From NCBI GenBank assembly GCA_950295325.1, contig OX485805.1, forward strand, positions 51,606,758-51,670,757: a DNA stretch of 64,000 nucleotides, written 5' to 3'. Under the pieces are notes generated by a model. The model had not been told where the DNA came from and made no database searches. It saw only the letters and a list, made by a program, of their open reading frames with translations. The position numbers and the translations under genes were made by a program. Below are positions 1 to 13,149 of the stretch, piece after piece. The stretch is from Polytrichum commune (Eukaryota; Streptophyta; Polytrichopsida; Polytrichales; Polytrichaceae). Positions within the stretch are counted from its first letter, which is position 1. Every line of letters begins with the position of its first letter.

Positions 1-2140
1 TCTTCATCACAAATGGTACCATAGTACCACTTTTTAATTCAATGGGCAATGAATAAAAGTTTTGGTCACTGTGGGGATGATTGTGGGGATGTCTTTTCTA
101 GAAATATTGTCCACAATGTTTGGTGAAACATGTGAAAGCTAGTTCAAGGGGTAAGGCAAGGACAACATGGGATGTCTCATGGGCTATGATATGATGAAGG
201 CACACGGAGGTAGATCTACTTCTCAAGGTTCCTTACAACATAGATGTTGAAAGGTGTGCCTCATGAGCTTACCTTGCAGGAAGAGTGTTTATTGGTAACT
301 AGTGTGGTGATGATATGACGTAAGTGTTTGCAAAATCAAGCTGACCAACTATCTCTAATCTGACTCAAAAATGAACTTCGACATTGTTGGTCATAACAAC
401 GGGAATAATTTTCCAGCTGGTGCTTTGGAGTACTGATGACGCTTTTGGAAGAATCGAAGTTATTCCCATCTTTGAATTTAGGATTGGCAGGATGTTTACC
501 GAGTATAGATAATGAATATGGTTTCAGTGCAACCTTGGAGGTGCGTTTTACACACCACTGCCACGATGGTTTAGTCGTGGTTCAGGTCCACTTTAACCCA
601 CAACTACTCTTTCTTGTTTTGTTTACATGCCACACTCACAACCACTCTTTCTTGTTTTGTTTTGTTGGCTATGTCTGTAGGATAGAGACTATGCATCAAC
701 TTCTTCGTTTCAAGAGCAAATTTCTTAACCACTTTGCGTTCACACTTGGACGTACTTGTTCTTGTTATTTTTGGTCCACTTTATTTAATGTGGATGTTAA
801 CTATAGTTTATATATATATAGAGAGAGAGTGCTATAATTGCTCCCTAAAATGCATTGAAAGAAATCTAGTTAACTTTAGTTATTTCGGCAGTTCTTGATT
901 ATTTATTTTAAATTTTTCGGGTGATAAATGAGTAGCTTCAATCCTTGACCCACATTTGAGAAGAAGGTGCACAAAATCCAAGAGAGGTTTAGTATAGTAA
1001 ATAGCCATGTATTGACATGAGCAAAGTGGATAACTACAATTATAGTCTTTCCTAGTAAAGGACAGAGCCTCACGGTTCTACCGTTTTCTTGTTTATATAG
1101 TTGAAGAGTGTCTTTGTCCTCATCAATTATCTCTCCAAATGGTGCAATCCGTAGAGTGGAGACAAACGCTTTATAAGTAGTCGTGGTTATGGTTGTCATC
1201 AACACGCCTCTTTCCTACCTTATCCCTCAATATTAGAACTAAAGAAAGTAAACTACAACCAACAACCACCAAAACGACTACCAACAACCATCCAACATGC
1301 TAACATGAAACGACTATCAACTAACTCATGTTGTTCATAATAATTGTGAACAACGTCCGTTATGAGCCCTCACATTGTTAATAAACTCTACATCCATAAT
1401 CAATATAGACCCACATACTCTTCAAACTTGAAACTGATGACCTCAATGCAAGGTGTCAGATAAACGAATTGTGGCTCCCAAAGGAACAAGTCTTTCGTCA
1501 ACATCTCCCATCACGACAAGATTGAGCGATACTCAAATGTGAGAATGTTGTGTTAGAAATTCCTTACGAAGCACAATGTTACCTGTGATTGATAACCCTA
1601 TCATGGCCTCACCCCTGCATCATGTACAAAACATGTAATGGACATGTGTCTCCCGGCCTCCATAAAATACAAACCCAACCCAACACCCATTTGTGGATCC
1701 CACGGGTTAGTAGGTTGGGCGCACATACGATGCCTACAATGACGTGTGGCAAGGGATTCTCACATCCATTACCTAACTTAATTCAAAAGAATGGAGCTAC
1801 TCTGGAAAGTGATCAAGCAGAGGTTTCTGGCCACGGCGAGCTTTCCATCTATCACATTCAATTTCAATGAATGTGCTCCACATTTTAGAGAAACCGGTCT
1901 TTCATTTTTTTTGTAGGAACTGAAATCGAGATCTGATGGATTCAAGGGTGGCTGTAGTTTCAGACATGATGAGATGTGAATGATAATGTGGATAACGGTT
2001 TCCTGCCAGAAGAGGATTCAGCAAGCCTTGAATAATTGGGAAGGATGTTGTGTTCTCATTTCAGAAACTCCTCTTCTGACATTGATTCTGTACATGTCCA
2101 GGAGGTAATCACTTTCGGAATTCCTGGTTGTTGTTCACCC
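1..2140. other. intergenic, no gene recognised
   Basis: AT-rich sequence with frequent stops in all frames. The longest open frames (133 aa at 436-837 and 93 aa at 1589-1870) have no recognisable motif and a composition typical of chance frames. I see no terminal inverted repeats, tRNA or tandem repeat here. Confidence 0.5.
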
Positions 2141-2194
2141 CTACTAAAATGGGCACCTATTCCACAATTCTATGCTATCTGGATCACGATTCAC

Positions 2195-2277
2195 GTTCTA
2201 CATTTTGTGTAGGATAACCCTTAAAAACGCGGGCGCCCAACTGACGGGAAGGTGACTAATTCCATCCCTAATCTACA
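2195..2277 (-). other. conserved 3' flank block of the ERF paralogues (copy 1)
   Basis: Read on the minus strand, this block downstream of the first ERF gene contains a CGTCAGTTGGGCGCCCGC-like core followed by GTTTTTAAGGGTTATCC. Near-identical blocks lie downstream of the ERF genes ending at 32,765 and 36,952. It is probably 3' UTR or downstream sequence duplicated with the gene. Confidence 0.6.
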
Positions 2278-2378
2278 AAAAAATTGCTCAGGATTCTAGT
2301 TGAACAATCCATCTGGTGGATGCTTTTCCTGGAATAATTTGCTACTTCCCTAAAAGAATGCGCTTGCAAGCTTCATGA

Positions 2379-3176
2379 TTATACGAAGCACCACAAATCT
2401 GCCAGTCGGTTTGATGTGCTCCCATCGCCCTCAATCGATCCTGGAAAGTCCTGCAACAAGGGTTGGGGCTCAAAATAATAATTTTCCATTGCATCCACCA
2501 TTTCTGCTTCCTTCATCATCGCTTCAAAGAAATCGACCGGTTCCTGAAGCGGTTCCAGCTCCCCAAATGCGGCGTCGATCCAATCCTCCATAGCTCCCAC
2601 CTCATCTGCTGAGCTCGTTGCCTCTGAGACTGAGCAAGTACTGGATCGATTGAAATCTTGGGAACCGCAGTTCGATGAAGTAATGGACGAACGTTCACTC
2701 TCATCCTCATCAAAGCATTGTGTGGGAGGGATGAAGAGAGGTTCGGCTGCGGGGACAGAGGATATGGCAGCTGCGGCAGCGACAGCTTGAATGTCCTTGG
2801 CAGACACGGGGTTTGACAAATTTGAGGGAATTCGAGGCGGGGAGTCGGGGAAGTTCAAGCTCGCAATAGCTGACTTTCCTTTCAAGCACACCACACCCGC
2901 ATCGTACGCCCTGGCAGCCATCTCGGCCGTGGCGAATGACCCCAACCAAATGCGCTCCTTGGTGTCTGGATCTCTAATCTCCGTGACCCACTTCCCCCAA
3001 GTCCGCATGCGCACCCCCTTGAACTCCGTAGGATTCGCAGGCGAAGAAATCGAGGTCCGCCGCTTGGCAACCGAGAGGGAAGCCTTCTTCGCACAAGTTT
3101 TCTTAACGGGCCTTAGCAGAAGATCGCCGCCCCGTCTGGCCACCAAGGAGGAGTCCGGTTTCGCCTTCTCCACCAT
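2379..3176 (-). CDS. AP2/ERF transcription factor, DREB A-5 (ERF group II) type, copy 1
   Basis: Intronless 265-aa nuclear DNA-binding regulator. The single AP2 domain spans about residues 52-110 and starts [12 protein letters not shown]. It has the [25 protein letters not shown] and CLKG signatures of DREB A-5/group II, with Val at position 14 and Asp at position 19. Before it is a basic Lys/Arg/Ser-rich stretch, a likely nuclear localisation signal. After it come a [11 protein letters not shown] helix, a Ser-rich linker and an acidic C-terminus ending LADLWCFV, likely activating. No clear EAR repressor motif is seen. The start chosen is the ATG at 3176 ([10 protein letters not shown]), which aligns with all paralogues; the frame stays open upstream only through a TTG. 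The family usually binds DRE/GCC-type elements in stress responses. The target is not inferable here. Confidence 0.93.
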   Translation of the reverse strand: MVEKAKPDSSLVARRGGDLLLRPVKKTCAKKASLSVAKRRTSISSPANPTEFKGVRMRTWGKWVTEIRDPDTKERIWLGSFATAEMAARAYDAGVVCLKGKSAIASLNFPDSPPRIPSNLSNPVSAKDIQAVAAAAAISSVPAAEPLFIPPTQCFDEDESERSSITSSNCGSQDFNRSSTCSVSEATSSADEVGAMEDWIDAAFGELEPLQEPVDFFEAMMKEAEMVDAMENYYFEPQPLLQDFPGSIEGDGSTSNRLADLWCFV

Positions 3177-3344
3177 CTCCAAGCAACCCTTCCCTGCTCC
3201 TCAGATTCAAATGACCCAAACCTCTCTTTTCTGCTCTCTTCTGCCGCACACAGTGAAATCAACTTCGTATTGTGCAACGCCGGGAGTGTTGTTTTCTTAT
3301 GTGTTGGTTGGCGAAATGTTGTCGAGAACATGAGAATCGGGATG

Positions 3345-3356
3345 CCTTATATATGG
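3345..3356 (-). promoter_or_regulatory. TATA box of ERF copy 1
   Basis: On the minus strand the sequence reads CCATATATAAGG, about 170 bp upstream of the ATG. The other ERF copies have a TATAAG-type box at 125-230 bp upstream. Confidence 0.6.
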
Positions 3357-3429
3357 AGGAGAGAGAAGCGTCGATTCCTGCCGAGGTACTGATTCCTGAA
3401 AGAGTAGCAGCATGTGACAATTAAGAAAG

Positions 3430-6400
3430 AAGCGTGGGTCCCAGAGGGACGATTGATTCCTGGCCCAGATTACCTACAGGGAAGCCATGTGGCGGAATCG
3501 TGGAAGGCGCGGTATCTTCTCCCACCCCTTCGAAGGTCAGATCGCTTTTACATTTTCTCACCTGCTCTGATCAATTCCTGGTACAAATCGCAAAGCAATA
3601 ATGTGGCATTAAGCAAGATTCATGCTGAACCCACATGTGCAATTCTGGGGTTCAAGATCACCAAAGAGAAGGCCACTTCCAAGCGATCCTACAGTCTACT
3701 GGTCAAGAATGGAAGTTTGAATTTACATCAGGCTCAAAGTCCATTAAAGTATGTGGAATGACTAAGTGATGGTTATGTCGCATCAATTCCCAGGCTATTG
3801 TACGAAGATGTGTAAGGTTGTTTAATTCTTCTTTGTGCTGAAATGTCCATAGAGAACCCGCATAAGTAAATCTCATGTTTTTATAATTTATATTCTTCTA
3901 CTGAGAGCATGCACATGGGAAACTTTACTCATAGAAAAACTAAAAAATCACTAAACAAATGTTTCATTCTCTAGTTTGAGATAGAACACTAGACAGGGTA
4001 GGTGGCGCTAGTACCTAGTATTTGTGTTTTGGATGAAGAGTTGTCACAACGGAAGCTATGTATATGACATTCTTCTTTGTTCCAAATCAACTATCTCGTT
4101 CACACCGATCCCAAAATTACTTTGCACTAAGGAATGTTGTATATTTATCTACGAAACAATTTGAAATTTTGTAAACAGGAGATCCCATGGTCGTTGACAT
4201 AGTCGCGTCTCAAAGTTCTAGAACAGTTGGCCATCCACAATGGCATTTTGATTGGGCGGTCTGGAGATGGCCCAGGACATAAATTTATATGCACGGCTGT
4301 GAAAATAGGCCTATCTGAGTACATGGACTCAGACTATTCTATTACATTCGTTGTTATGATCATACACTAATGAAACTTGATCCTTCCTAACTTTTGTATG
4401 GATTGTCCAAGCAATGCATTCTTTGGTGCATTGGGACCATCCTCAAATGTGAACAAGCATGTCATTTACAAAATATAATCAGTTTTACAATGTAACCACT
4501 ACTTGTCCTTGAGTGGAGGGTTGCTTGCAACCAATTTGTTGTACCTTTGTTGCTAACCGCTGCCTTTACTTCCTATGTGGAGCTAAAAGGGGGCATGCAA
4601 CACAAAATATCCTTGGACAATTATTTATTGTTTGCATACTGACTTAATATATGGGTGAAACATCACATTGGATAGTCCATTTTGAAAGAGTGCAACTAAA
4701 TAAGGTGTTTCTCCAATAACCAACATTCCACAAGAGAGAGGTGAGACTATTGGCTAGTCAACTTGAAAGAGACAAGTGTTTTGTGTAGGGTGAATGTTCA
4801 CAACACCTACCAAAGGGGAGGGTGAACCAGGAAAGGCAAGGTGAAAACATTGATTTCTAATGTAGAGCTCGAGGATTAGTATTTTAGCTAAATTAACTCT
4901 TAAATCGGGGTCAAAGACCCAAGATCGATCTAACTAATTAAAACACCGTATGTACGTTACTTGATTTGCCTTTCAAAGCACCGTTTTTGCATATGTGAAA
5001 TTCTCGTGAATAAAAGACATGTACATGATGAGTTACTGTTAATTATTTCTATCAATGCACATATTTGTTCCTAATAATGTGTATCACACTCCAAAATATA
5101 AAGATAAAGATAAAGATAAAGATAAAGATGTTGCCAACTACAAGTTGGCGTGAATGAGAGACGCTAGATTGATTAAAGCCGCAAGCTCAAATATAAACCG
5201 GATGCAAATTTACGGAACATGGCTAAGGGACGAGACCTATTGCGTCTCATTTGATGCTCCAAACTATTGCTAAATGTGACAACATATTTACATATAAGAA
5301 GCAACTACTAAGCCTCAAGATCTGTAGAAAAAGTGAGAGACGAAACCCACAAAATTTGTACACCCATTGTATGAAGCTTGATGGCCATATATAGCCACAA
5401 ATTTAGCAATCCAAAGCACAAGCACACATGCGACGTATGAGAGAGTACTAAAATATAACATTGCTCTTGAACTTTTGTAAAGCTTGTACAATCCAACTCT
5501 CATGTAATTGTTTTGGCAAGTGAAATCTACTTTACATACACTTTAAAACACCTTAACTCACTTATCAAATGATGGAGACCTTTGTATTTTCAAATGTTAC
5601 CCTGACTCACATGATGGCCTCACACACTTAGCACCTACTGGCATTGATAACTAAAATATGCAATAAACATGTGAAATTCTCTAAAAGCTTCATTCAAAAT
5701 TTTCACATATACAAACAACTTATCAACCTTTACGTGTAGAGGGTTTGCTCCAAAGCTTGATTTGATGAATTTAATTTAATTACCAACAACAAGATCACCT
5801 TTCAATCCCATGTGCAATGTAACACTAAATATTGAACAATGTGCAAGATCAAAGCCTAAATCCATGGAGAGTCAAATGGCAAGTGAGAGTTACAATTTGT
5901 ACACAAATTTGGAGCATCTTTAGCACCTATCAAGGTGTCGATGAGACCTCTATGATTGATCCAAAGGTTTACCTGAATTAGATGGCCTCAAACATATCAA
6001 CACCCAGTTAGCACAATGTTAGAAACCATTGAAATTGACAACTCAACATGGCCTGAGGAACGAGTATCAGATAAAATTGTGATATCCTGCAAGAACTTTT
6101 ATATGTTGATACCCGTTATTTTCTTTTTTAAGACAAAGGAAACAAGCTTCACTTCATTGCCGAAAGACCAAACAAGGCCACAAAGACCCGAAAAGTGAGC
6201 AAGAAACTGTCACGGGTGCATCCAATGAAACCACAGGACCTCATGAAGGTTACACAACCTAAGAATGATTAACCATTAGCCTCAAGCTTGATAACAAGAA
6301 TCTAGGTGTTATTAGACTTCTATATCACTCTGCAGCAAACCAAGATGTACATATAGAGAGATAATACATATAGCATCCTCACAACTCGCTAAAAGCATGA

Positions 6401-7060
6401 GTCCTAGTCAACCTGTCTGGTGAAAATCATCCCGCATCATCGAAAATTCTAAAAATCTACCATTGTAGTATATTTTGCATGAACACTCACCAATGCAAGA
6501 GTTGCCTAGGTCTCACATGCTCTCATGTGCTCATAGTGACTTCATGCAGGGGACTTGTGGGTTTTAGTGAAAGTGACGACATTCGTTATCAATAGATTAA
6601 AAGTTTGAAATTCTGAAGAACTTCATCAGGCTAGAGTTTTCATGCAAGCGATACCGTACCCTTCATGGGTATACAATATTACAGTATGCAGTATGGTACA
6701 GGGTTTGCTTTGAAGCTGCTTCGTGTGAGGAGTCTCCTTGTTGTCGACTACCAGATTATCAACATTCTATGGTTCTTTTAAAATCCCTTGTCAATGCCAT
6801 GCTGGGGGTCCTGACTCCTACTTCGTCTACTGTACTGTACTACCCTTGATACAAAAATCCTGCTGGGCTCCTAACACTTCTACTGTGCTATACTACGCGT
6901 GTGTGGCTACAAAATTCTTGCTGGAGTCACTCCTCATTGTACACTCAATTTCACAGGTGTTCATTCCTAAAAACCTCGCCTCTCTGTTGATGTCTCTTGG
7001 AGACATCGTATGCGTGTCGGTGGACCTGAGTTTTGTAACGCTTGAGTGATGCACAGGTTG
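3430..7060. other. intergenic between ERF copies 1 and 2, no gene recognised
   Basis: AT-rich sequence without convincing coding frames; the longest are 60-115 aa and featureless. It contains one microsatellite at about 5.1 kb. I find no complete transposon ends. Confidence 0.5.
5097..5129. repeat. microsatellite (AAGATA)n
   Basis: Five near-perfect tandem copies of the hexamer AAGATA. Confidence 0.9.
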
Positions 7061-7180
7061 CAGATCGATAGCTTGGATCAACTGTTTCAACAGTCTGGGA
7101 AGACAGAGGCTTGCTCATGAAGAGCATGAGTACCGGACAGGAAGTCGGTAAAGACGAATTGCTGACAAGTGATTTATGAT

Positions 7181-8008
7181 CTATGGGTTCCACAATTCTG
7201 CCACAGAATTGAAGCTGTACTCTATCTCAAACGATGAGGGCTCAAGGTAAAAAGCAGCTATGGCGTCCACCGCCTCCGGTTCCTTCAACAACCATTGTTT
7301 GAGATCCACCGGCTCCCCTGCAAGTGCGTTGGTCCAAAAATCTCCCTCGGCTGGCACCTCCTCAGCTGCCAAGCTCATCTGCGGCGGATTCGATGCAGGG
7401 AGGGCAGCGATCGTCGAGTCCTTCACCTCTGCAACCATACCTTGGTGGTCATCGGAAGCCAAGGCAGAGGGGTTCAAAGCAGCATAGAGATCTAAAGGAG
7501 CAGAAGAATACAGAGAAGCTGCAGAGGCCTCGGGAGAAGGTTGTGTGGGAAGAGGGATGCAGAGGGGTTTGGCTGCGGGAACTGATGATGTGGCCGCTGC
7601 TGCAGCGACAGCTTGAATGTCCTTGGGAGACTTGCTGGGCTGATGAGGGATTTGAGGTGGTGAGTCAGGGAAGTTCAAGCTGGCGATGGCGGACTCTCCT
7701 TTCAAGCACACGACGGCAGCATCATACGCCCTCGCTGCCATTTCGGGAGTGGAGAATGACCCCAGCCAAATACGATTGCGTGTCTCCGGGTCTCTAATCT
7801 CCGTCACCCACTTCCCCCATGCTCGCATTCGCACTCCTTTGAACGCCGTAGGCGTCGCAGGCTGAGCAACCGGAGTCGAGCTCTTCCGCTTGGTCGGTGA
7901 CGATGACGAAGTCTTCTTACCAATACCTCGGGAGCTTTTCACCGGCCCAAGCAAAGCTCCCCCCCGTCTGGCCACCAAGGACGACTCGGTTTTCGCCTTC
8001 TCCGGCAT
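7181..8008 (-). CDS. AP2/ERF transcription factor, DREB A-5 type, copy 2 (divergent)
   Basis: Intronless, 275 aa, starting at the ATG at 8008 ([17 protein letters not shown]). The AP2 domain (about residues 55-115) begins [19 protein letters not shown] and keeps RIWLGSF and [10 protein letters not shown]. The N-terminus ([13 protein letters not shown]) and the post-AP2 [13 protein letters not shown] helix show it belongs to the same paralogue family. It is the most diverged copy: the middle is longer and Ala/Ser/Pro-rich, and the C-terminus ends SVAELWNP instead of ADLWCxV. The acidic tail is retained, so it is probably still an activator. It lacks the conserved 3' block found behind copies 1, 4 and 5, consistent with an older duplication. 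Confidence 0.92.
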   Translation of the reverse strand: MPEKAKTESSLVARRGGALLGPVKSSRGIGKKTSSSSPTKRKSSTPVAQPATPTAFKGVRMRAWGKWVTEIRDPETRNRIWLGSFSTPEMAARAYDAAVVCLKGESAIASLNFPDSPPQIPHQPSKSPKDIQAVAAAAATSSVPAAKPLCIPLPTQPSPEASAASLYSSAPLDLYAALNPSALASDDHQGMVAEVKDSTIAALPASNPPQMSLAAEEVPAEGDFWTNALAGEPVDLKQWLLKEPEAVDAIAAFYLEPSSFEIEYSFNSVAELWNP

Positions 8009-8133
8009 CGTGACACAAACTCAAATCGCCCAAACCACCTTAGAACACCTCTAATTCACGAGCGCCAAACCCTAAACCTTAATCTGCTACCTCAACACCT
8101 GAAAAGAGCAATTCTGCAAACCACTTTCCTCTA

Positions 8134-8139
8134 CTTATA
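8134..8139 (-). promoter_or_regulatory. TATA box of ERF copy 2
   Basis: TATAAG on the minus strand, about 125 bp upstream of the ATG and next to a CCA microsatellite. Confidence 0.5.
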
Positions 8140-8140
8140 C

Positions 8141-8164
8141 CCACCACCACCACCACCACCACCA
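8141..8164. repeat. microsatellite (CCA)n
   Basis: Eight perfect CCA units immediately upstream of the TATA box of ERF copy 2. Confidence 0.95.
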
Positions 8165-8169
8165 TCTAA

Positions 8170-9080
8170 ACAAAGCCTACATAAGCGCCCGGAAGCTCCT
8201 TGAATTATAGGCCTCCCCTTACCTCACTTGGATTTGAAATACCGAACTCCACAATTGCGGTGATCAAGTTACCGCCAAGCTCTTCATCATCGCTGCAACC
8301 CGTAGCACCTCACACTTGGGGCAGTTTGTGAAAAAAAAAATCCCTCCCCCTGTCTGGCCCGCCCGGCCAAACGATTGTGGAAGCCACTGCCATGTTCCTG
8401 CGACCGTGTGCGACCGTGTCGCATGTAGTCTTGGCCTCATCCGCCCGACGATCGATCAATTGCGTGGTAAAAAGCGAGAGTAATTCAAACCTGCCTCGGA
8501 CCGGAGAGCAGAAGGCGCACGTGGGGTAATAGAATTCGGGAGCATGCGCAAAATCCTGTGGCGCCACGCGTCCCAGATGTGAGCGATGGAGCGCGTCGCT
8601 TCATTGGGAACGTCGGGGAACTTCGGGGAACGGCGCTAATGTGCCCAAGTGACCTTGGGTGGTGAACTTGGGCTTTCCGTTTACACTTTACCAGGAACAT
8701 GTTTGTGGGCTTTGGCCCAATTGTGAGGCTCATGGTGATGGGGACGGACCGCGTCTTGGCTCCCGAAATTTGCGATAAGTATGAAGCATGTGAGATAAAT
8801 TTAGAAGTTGCCATGGCCCGCCACGTGCTACCGTGGGCCACTCTTTTCCCCGTAGAATATGTCATAGGAAATCGTGGATGGGACAAATGGTTGCATACTA
8901 GTCACCCATGTCAATTTCCACGTAGCTTACCCTCGCATGAAGGCCACATTGCATTGTAAGTACACACTCATCATAATCCAACTGTGCTTAATTTGTGTAA
9001 CATGTTGTTAAGTATTCGGTTGTTATTAAATGTCCCAGTTTGCAAATGTTGGGGGTCGAAATCACGAATCGGGTCGGTGC
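8170..9080. other. GC-richer upstream flank of ERF copy 2, no gene recognised
   Basis: Higher GC than the surroundings, especially about 8,320-8,900. Open frames on both strands are below 135 aa and featureless. One CACGTG core lies near 8,518. Probably distal promoter or unrelated sequence. Confidence 0.4.
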
Positions 9081-9084
9081 TAAC

Positions 9085-9832
9085 AACCCAATGCCCACAT
9101 ACTGCGCTGAAAGTTAACTTTCGTGAAATCGGAAAGGGATGTTGGTATGCCATGCCACAAAGTCGGAACGGTGACCACACCTAGTTGTTCTGTATCATCA
9201 CTTGTATTCACAATTCTATTTGAGAATAGACTGAGAATTTGATCTCCATTCTTTACCAAACAAGGTGGATACCACTTCTACATAAGTAGTTGAGATATTT
9301 GGACATTAAAACCTTTTGTGAGCCCAAGCCCACGAACCCAATGTCCACATACTGCGTTGAAAGTTAATTTTCATGAAATTGGAAAGGGATGTTGGTATGC
9401 CATGCCACAAAGTTGGGACAATGACCACACCTAGTTGTTGTGTATCACTTGTATTCACAGTCGTATTTGAGAACAGATTGAGAATTTGATCTCCATTCTT
9501 CACTAAACAAGGTGGATACCACTTCTGCATAAGTAGTTGAGATATTTGGACATTAAAACCGATTTCGTGAGCCCAAGCCCACGAACCCAATGTCCGCATA
9601 CTGCGTTGAAAGTTAATTTTCATGAAATTGGAAAGGGATGTTGGTATGCCATGCCACAAAGTTGGGACAGTGACCACACCTAGTTGTTGTGTATTACTTG
9701 TATTCATAATCATATTTGAGAATAGATTGAGAATTTGATCTCCATTCTTCACTAAACAAGGGGGATACCACTTCCACATAAGTAGTTGAGATATTTGGAC
9801 ATTAAAACCGATTTTGTGAGCCCAAGCTCGTC
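9085..9832. repeat. tandem repeat, about 250 bp unit, three copies
   Basis: The landmark AACCCAATG(C/T)CC recurs at 9085, 9335 and 9584, giving periods of 250 and 249 bp. The copies are highly similar, and the second and third are closest. A 157-aa minus-strand frame here simply translates the repeat and is not a gene. Confidence 0.9.
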
Positions 9833-9944
9833 ATGTGATAGTTTTGTTCGGATACAATTGTGAATGACACTTTGAATTTGTGAATGGGGAAATTATACCA
9901 TACAATAGGGTTATGTGTGACGGAAAAGCAGATGAAGACATGGG

Positions 9945-10600
9945 TTTAGTCCCAAATCCTTAATTCATGAGAATTGTTACAAAGTCGCCCAAGTTTTCTT
10001 AAACTATTATTTAAATAAATCCAAACTTTATGGCCAATTTTGGACTAAATGGTCGTTTCACATCCGCTTTAATATCTCCACTATGATGCCAAATGTTTGC
10101 ACACATTATGTCCAATGTATTGTAATATACAATCACCTACATATAATGGATACATGGAGAGGGCAAATAACAATACTTGAAGCACGAGTGTTCACTTTTT
10201 ACAAGTTTACTCGCTTATTTCCAAACCCATCATAAGTCCATAATTACCTATATACTAGTTCTTAATGCTTAAATCATCATACACAAAGAGTGGTATTGAG
10301 CTATAGAAAGGCGGCTTTCTAGTTTGTCCTACTAGGATGGGTGGGCCAAGCTAACCTTGCATAGGCTAGGGTCGATCTGAGATTTAAGCAGTTGGCCCCA
10401 TGTGCATACCTTATTTTAGATCCTAAGATTTTCTCAAAGTTTGAGGGATGGAAAGAGGAGGTTTCAAAAATTTCACCCAACTTTCCAAATAAGCTCCGAT
10501 ACACAACAAGCTAACAAGCTCTTAATAAAAAAGTTTTTCGCAAAGAAGGATCAAACCCACAATTTCATCTTTCGTTGGGGGACTTCATGGATAACTTTGA
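9945..10600 (+). repeat. dispersed repeat family R1, copy 1 (interrupted)
   Basis: It starts with GGGTTTAGTCCCAAA and continues with CACAAAGAGTGG and a GTCCTACTAGGATGGGTGGG-like core. Copies lie at 13.15-13.61, 13.61-14.03 and 30.04-30.44 kb. Relative to the 30 kb copy it carries about 250 bp of extra sequence between roughly 10,005 and 10,255. Confidence 0.75.
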
Positions 10601-10631
10601 TATTAAGAATTTTTGTACCCATGACATACTA

Positions 10632-10849
10632 CACTAAATATCATATTTAGTGTCAATTACTATTTGGTGTTATACGGTGCTATATCTTTATGATATTGAT
10701 GGATTTTTTTACCAAGCAAAGTTGTTGATGTTTCTACAATGTTCAAACAACCAAACTGAAAATTCTTTTGTAAACTATGGGAATACATTTCATTGATACA
10801 ACATCATGTAATTCCAAATAGTAAGTGACACTAAATATTATACTTAGTG
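10632..10849. mobile_element. MITE with palindromic ends, 218 bp, TA target duplication
   Basis: The ends are inverted copies of about 38 bp: CACTAAATATCATATTTAG... on the left, matched by the reverse complement on the right. Each end is itself near-palindromic. The flanks are TA on both sides (10630-31 and 10850-51), compatible with a TA-duplicating Stowaway-like MITE. A CACTA-type origin with a 3 bp duplication is less likely. Confidence 0.7.
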
Positions 10850-10999
10850 TAGTTGTAATCGTAAATTGAATAACATGCTTAGCACAAACTATCATGGGAT
10901 GTCATTTTATTGAGGACAACATTTGATGTATTTTTAATGTTGGAGCGCTATCAATAGTCATTTCATAATATTATGATCATTTATGGTCTGACATGACCT

Positions 11000-13140
11000 T
11001 AAACTACTGGATGATAGTGGAGAGGTACCCAAACCAAACGGAGTGATTGGTAGTTCAATTCCCGGCCGCAAAATCGTTAACTTTATAGAATTGTTTGATT
11101 GATTGATAGATATTCAATGATCGTTTTGTAGGCCTCCACACAAATATGGAGAATCGATTTTTTATGTTATTTTTTCCCACATTCACAAGCTCTCGTTCAA
11201 AGGTAGAGAGTAGACGATGTCGTTATTTTAGTATTTGTGGAGGGCTTGGCCCATTGGTCCCCTCTCCCCTCCAAAAGAACTTTGCACGAATCCCCTAAAA
11301 GTCTCCTTGAAAGTGGGCCTTCCGGTGGACTAAGGAAATTTCTCCCAAGTTTGTGGGCTCATTCAATCGTAGCATCCGGACCCACATGGCCCAAAATGGA
11401 ATTCCCTCATACTAAATCAATCCAATTCCATAAAATAGTAGTTTTCGGTGCATTTTAGTTTATGAATAGTTTTGCGGCTCAACAAATAAAGACAAGTTGG
11501 GGCCCGGAACCCAAGGTATTCGTGAGTGCTTGATTTTGTGGAGAATCATTGTCAAGTCTTCACCAAAATGGTTGCCGCAACAAAGAAACGTCACGCAAAA
11601 AAAATGGTCCTCTTGAAGCCTCAATGTAGTAGTCGGGCTTGGAGACGATTTGTCGGTGACCGTTCCAAAATGTGGACTAGCAATTAGTCCCAACTTGGAT
11701 TTGGAATTGCACTCGCGGGTGCCCGAGGGAGTTAAGTTCGGGCCCTCCTTGTGGCTAGTCCATCAAATTTGACTAGAGTTTACTAATGACGGTTGTGCCT
11801 AACAACACATAACCCTATTTCCGTACATAATTGATATGTTGAGACTACATTTACAATCATAAACCATCACTTAAGAAACATAATATTTGGTGATAACAAC
11901 TGCGGATGTCCTCTTAGTGGGAGCCAAGTTGAATTTGAACCCGTTTGAGATCCTTCCTTTGTGCATCTTAATCACGATTCCGAGTCCGTTGTGACTAAAT
12001 AATTGCCTTGTTCTCTCTAGAGATTGTCTCTACGTCTGTAGACAAGTTGAAAGAATTGGAATTCGAGGCTTCAAGAACACAATTTCGTGACACGATCTTC
12101 GTCACGATGACAAATTCATGATGCATTGGACTCGTGATCTCAAACGAGAACTCGGAAACGCTCACAAAAGGTCGTAAACTATGATTATTGGAGCTTCAAA
12201 GCCCTCAACAACCGTTGATTGCTTTTGCATCCATATATAGGCCATGTCTCGTAGTTACATCGTGGTTTCGAAGTTGATCGTATTAGTGGAGGATTTGTAG
12301 GAGTTTCTGAAGTGTTTTGTGATTAAAAATGTCATTTTTGCATAGAAACATCCGGAATCTATAATATTTTATTTGTGAAGATTAGAACACTGAAAATAAA
12401 TTAACTATTTGACAACAGTTTGTCCAAATCACATTGGGAATACGGTATTTGTCACAAATGAAAGGATTTTTGACACCTTCCATCAAGAGAATGATAATCG
12501 TGCCCAAAACTGACAAGGTTTAGGTTTGATGATATTCCCTTGTAATTACCTGAAACTAAATAGCATATAGACCACATTTGATATGCATGAATAAAACATT
12601 GACATATTCTATAAGCTAGGTGGACCTACTTTGGTCACTTACCTTGGTCTGGGAACCAACGTTCAACCTATATTTGAGTGTGTGTGGATAAAAAAAAATG
12701 GACATAAATAGAAAGAAGGAGGGGAGAGGGGGGGGGGGGAGAAACACGTGTTTAAAAGAGATTGGATTACATACTCAAATTCTCTTAATTGTTCTAAGTT
12801 CAAGAATCAAAATAATGGGAGGAACAAATGTGGTGAGTTAAGAGGAAAGTCATTTCTCACTTTGATAATGCATAAGATATTCCTATGAGCTCCAAAATCT
12901 ACAAGGAAATTGAATACCGCCTTAGTACAGGCTTGGTACGCCCTACTACTAATATGTGTGGCCAAGCTTGACAGATTGACCACACATTGGTTTGCTACAC
13001 ACAAGGTGACTGTGTGTTGCTTTATGGTGGCTTTCACTATAGGGCCTTATGGAGCTCTAAAATCTAGATTTGAAGCAATATGCCGCATTCCATCAACCGT
13101 TCACCAATGGAAATGGAAGTGACTTTGAAAAATGGCATGA
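11000..13140. other. intergenic, no gene recognised
   Basis: AT-rich, without supported coding frames. It has a short G-run near 12,730. I see no element ends. Confidence 0.45.
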
Positions 13141-13149
13141 CAAAAAGAA

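Noticed and set aside
436-837. 133-aa open frame near the left end
   Set aside because: Phe/Cys/His-rich composition from AT-rich DNA, no motif and no homologous feature in the window. Treated as chance.
3113-3331. Overlapping upstream ORF controlling ERF copy 1
   Set aside because: Its ATG at 3331 lies only about 16 bp from the TATA box, so it is probably upstream of the transcription start.
2791-3333. 180-aa plus-strand frame opposite ERF copy 1, with similar antisense frames opposite copies 2, 4 and 5
   Set aside because: They are antisense shadows of the conserved AP2 coding sequence. They recur opposite every copy only because the sense strand is conserved.
9306-9779. 157-aa minus-strand frame with an internally repeated protein
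   Set aside because: It is the translation of the 250 bp tandem repeat and has no ATG-started relative or domain.
11030-11075. tRNA-like or SINE B-box (GGTAGTTCAATTCCCGG)
   Set aside because: No A box, cloverleaf or poly-A/target duplication could be found around it.
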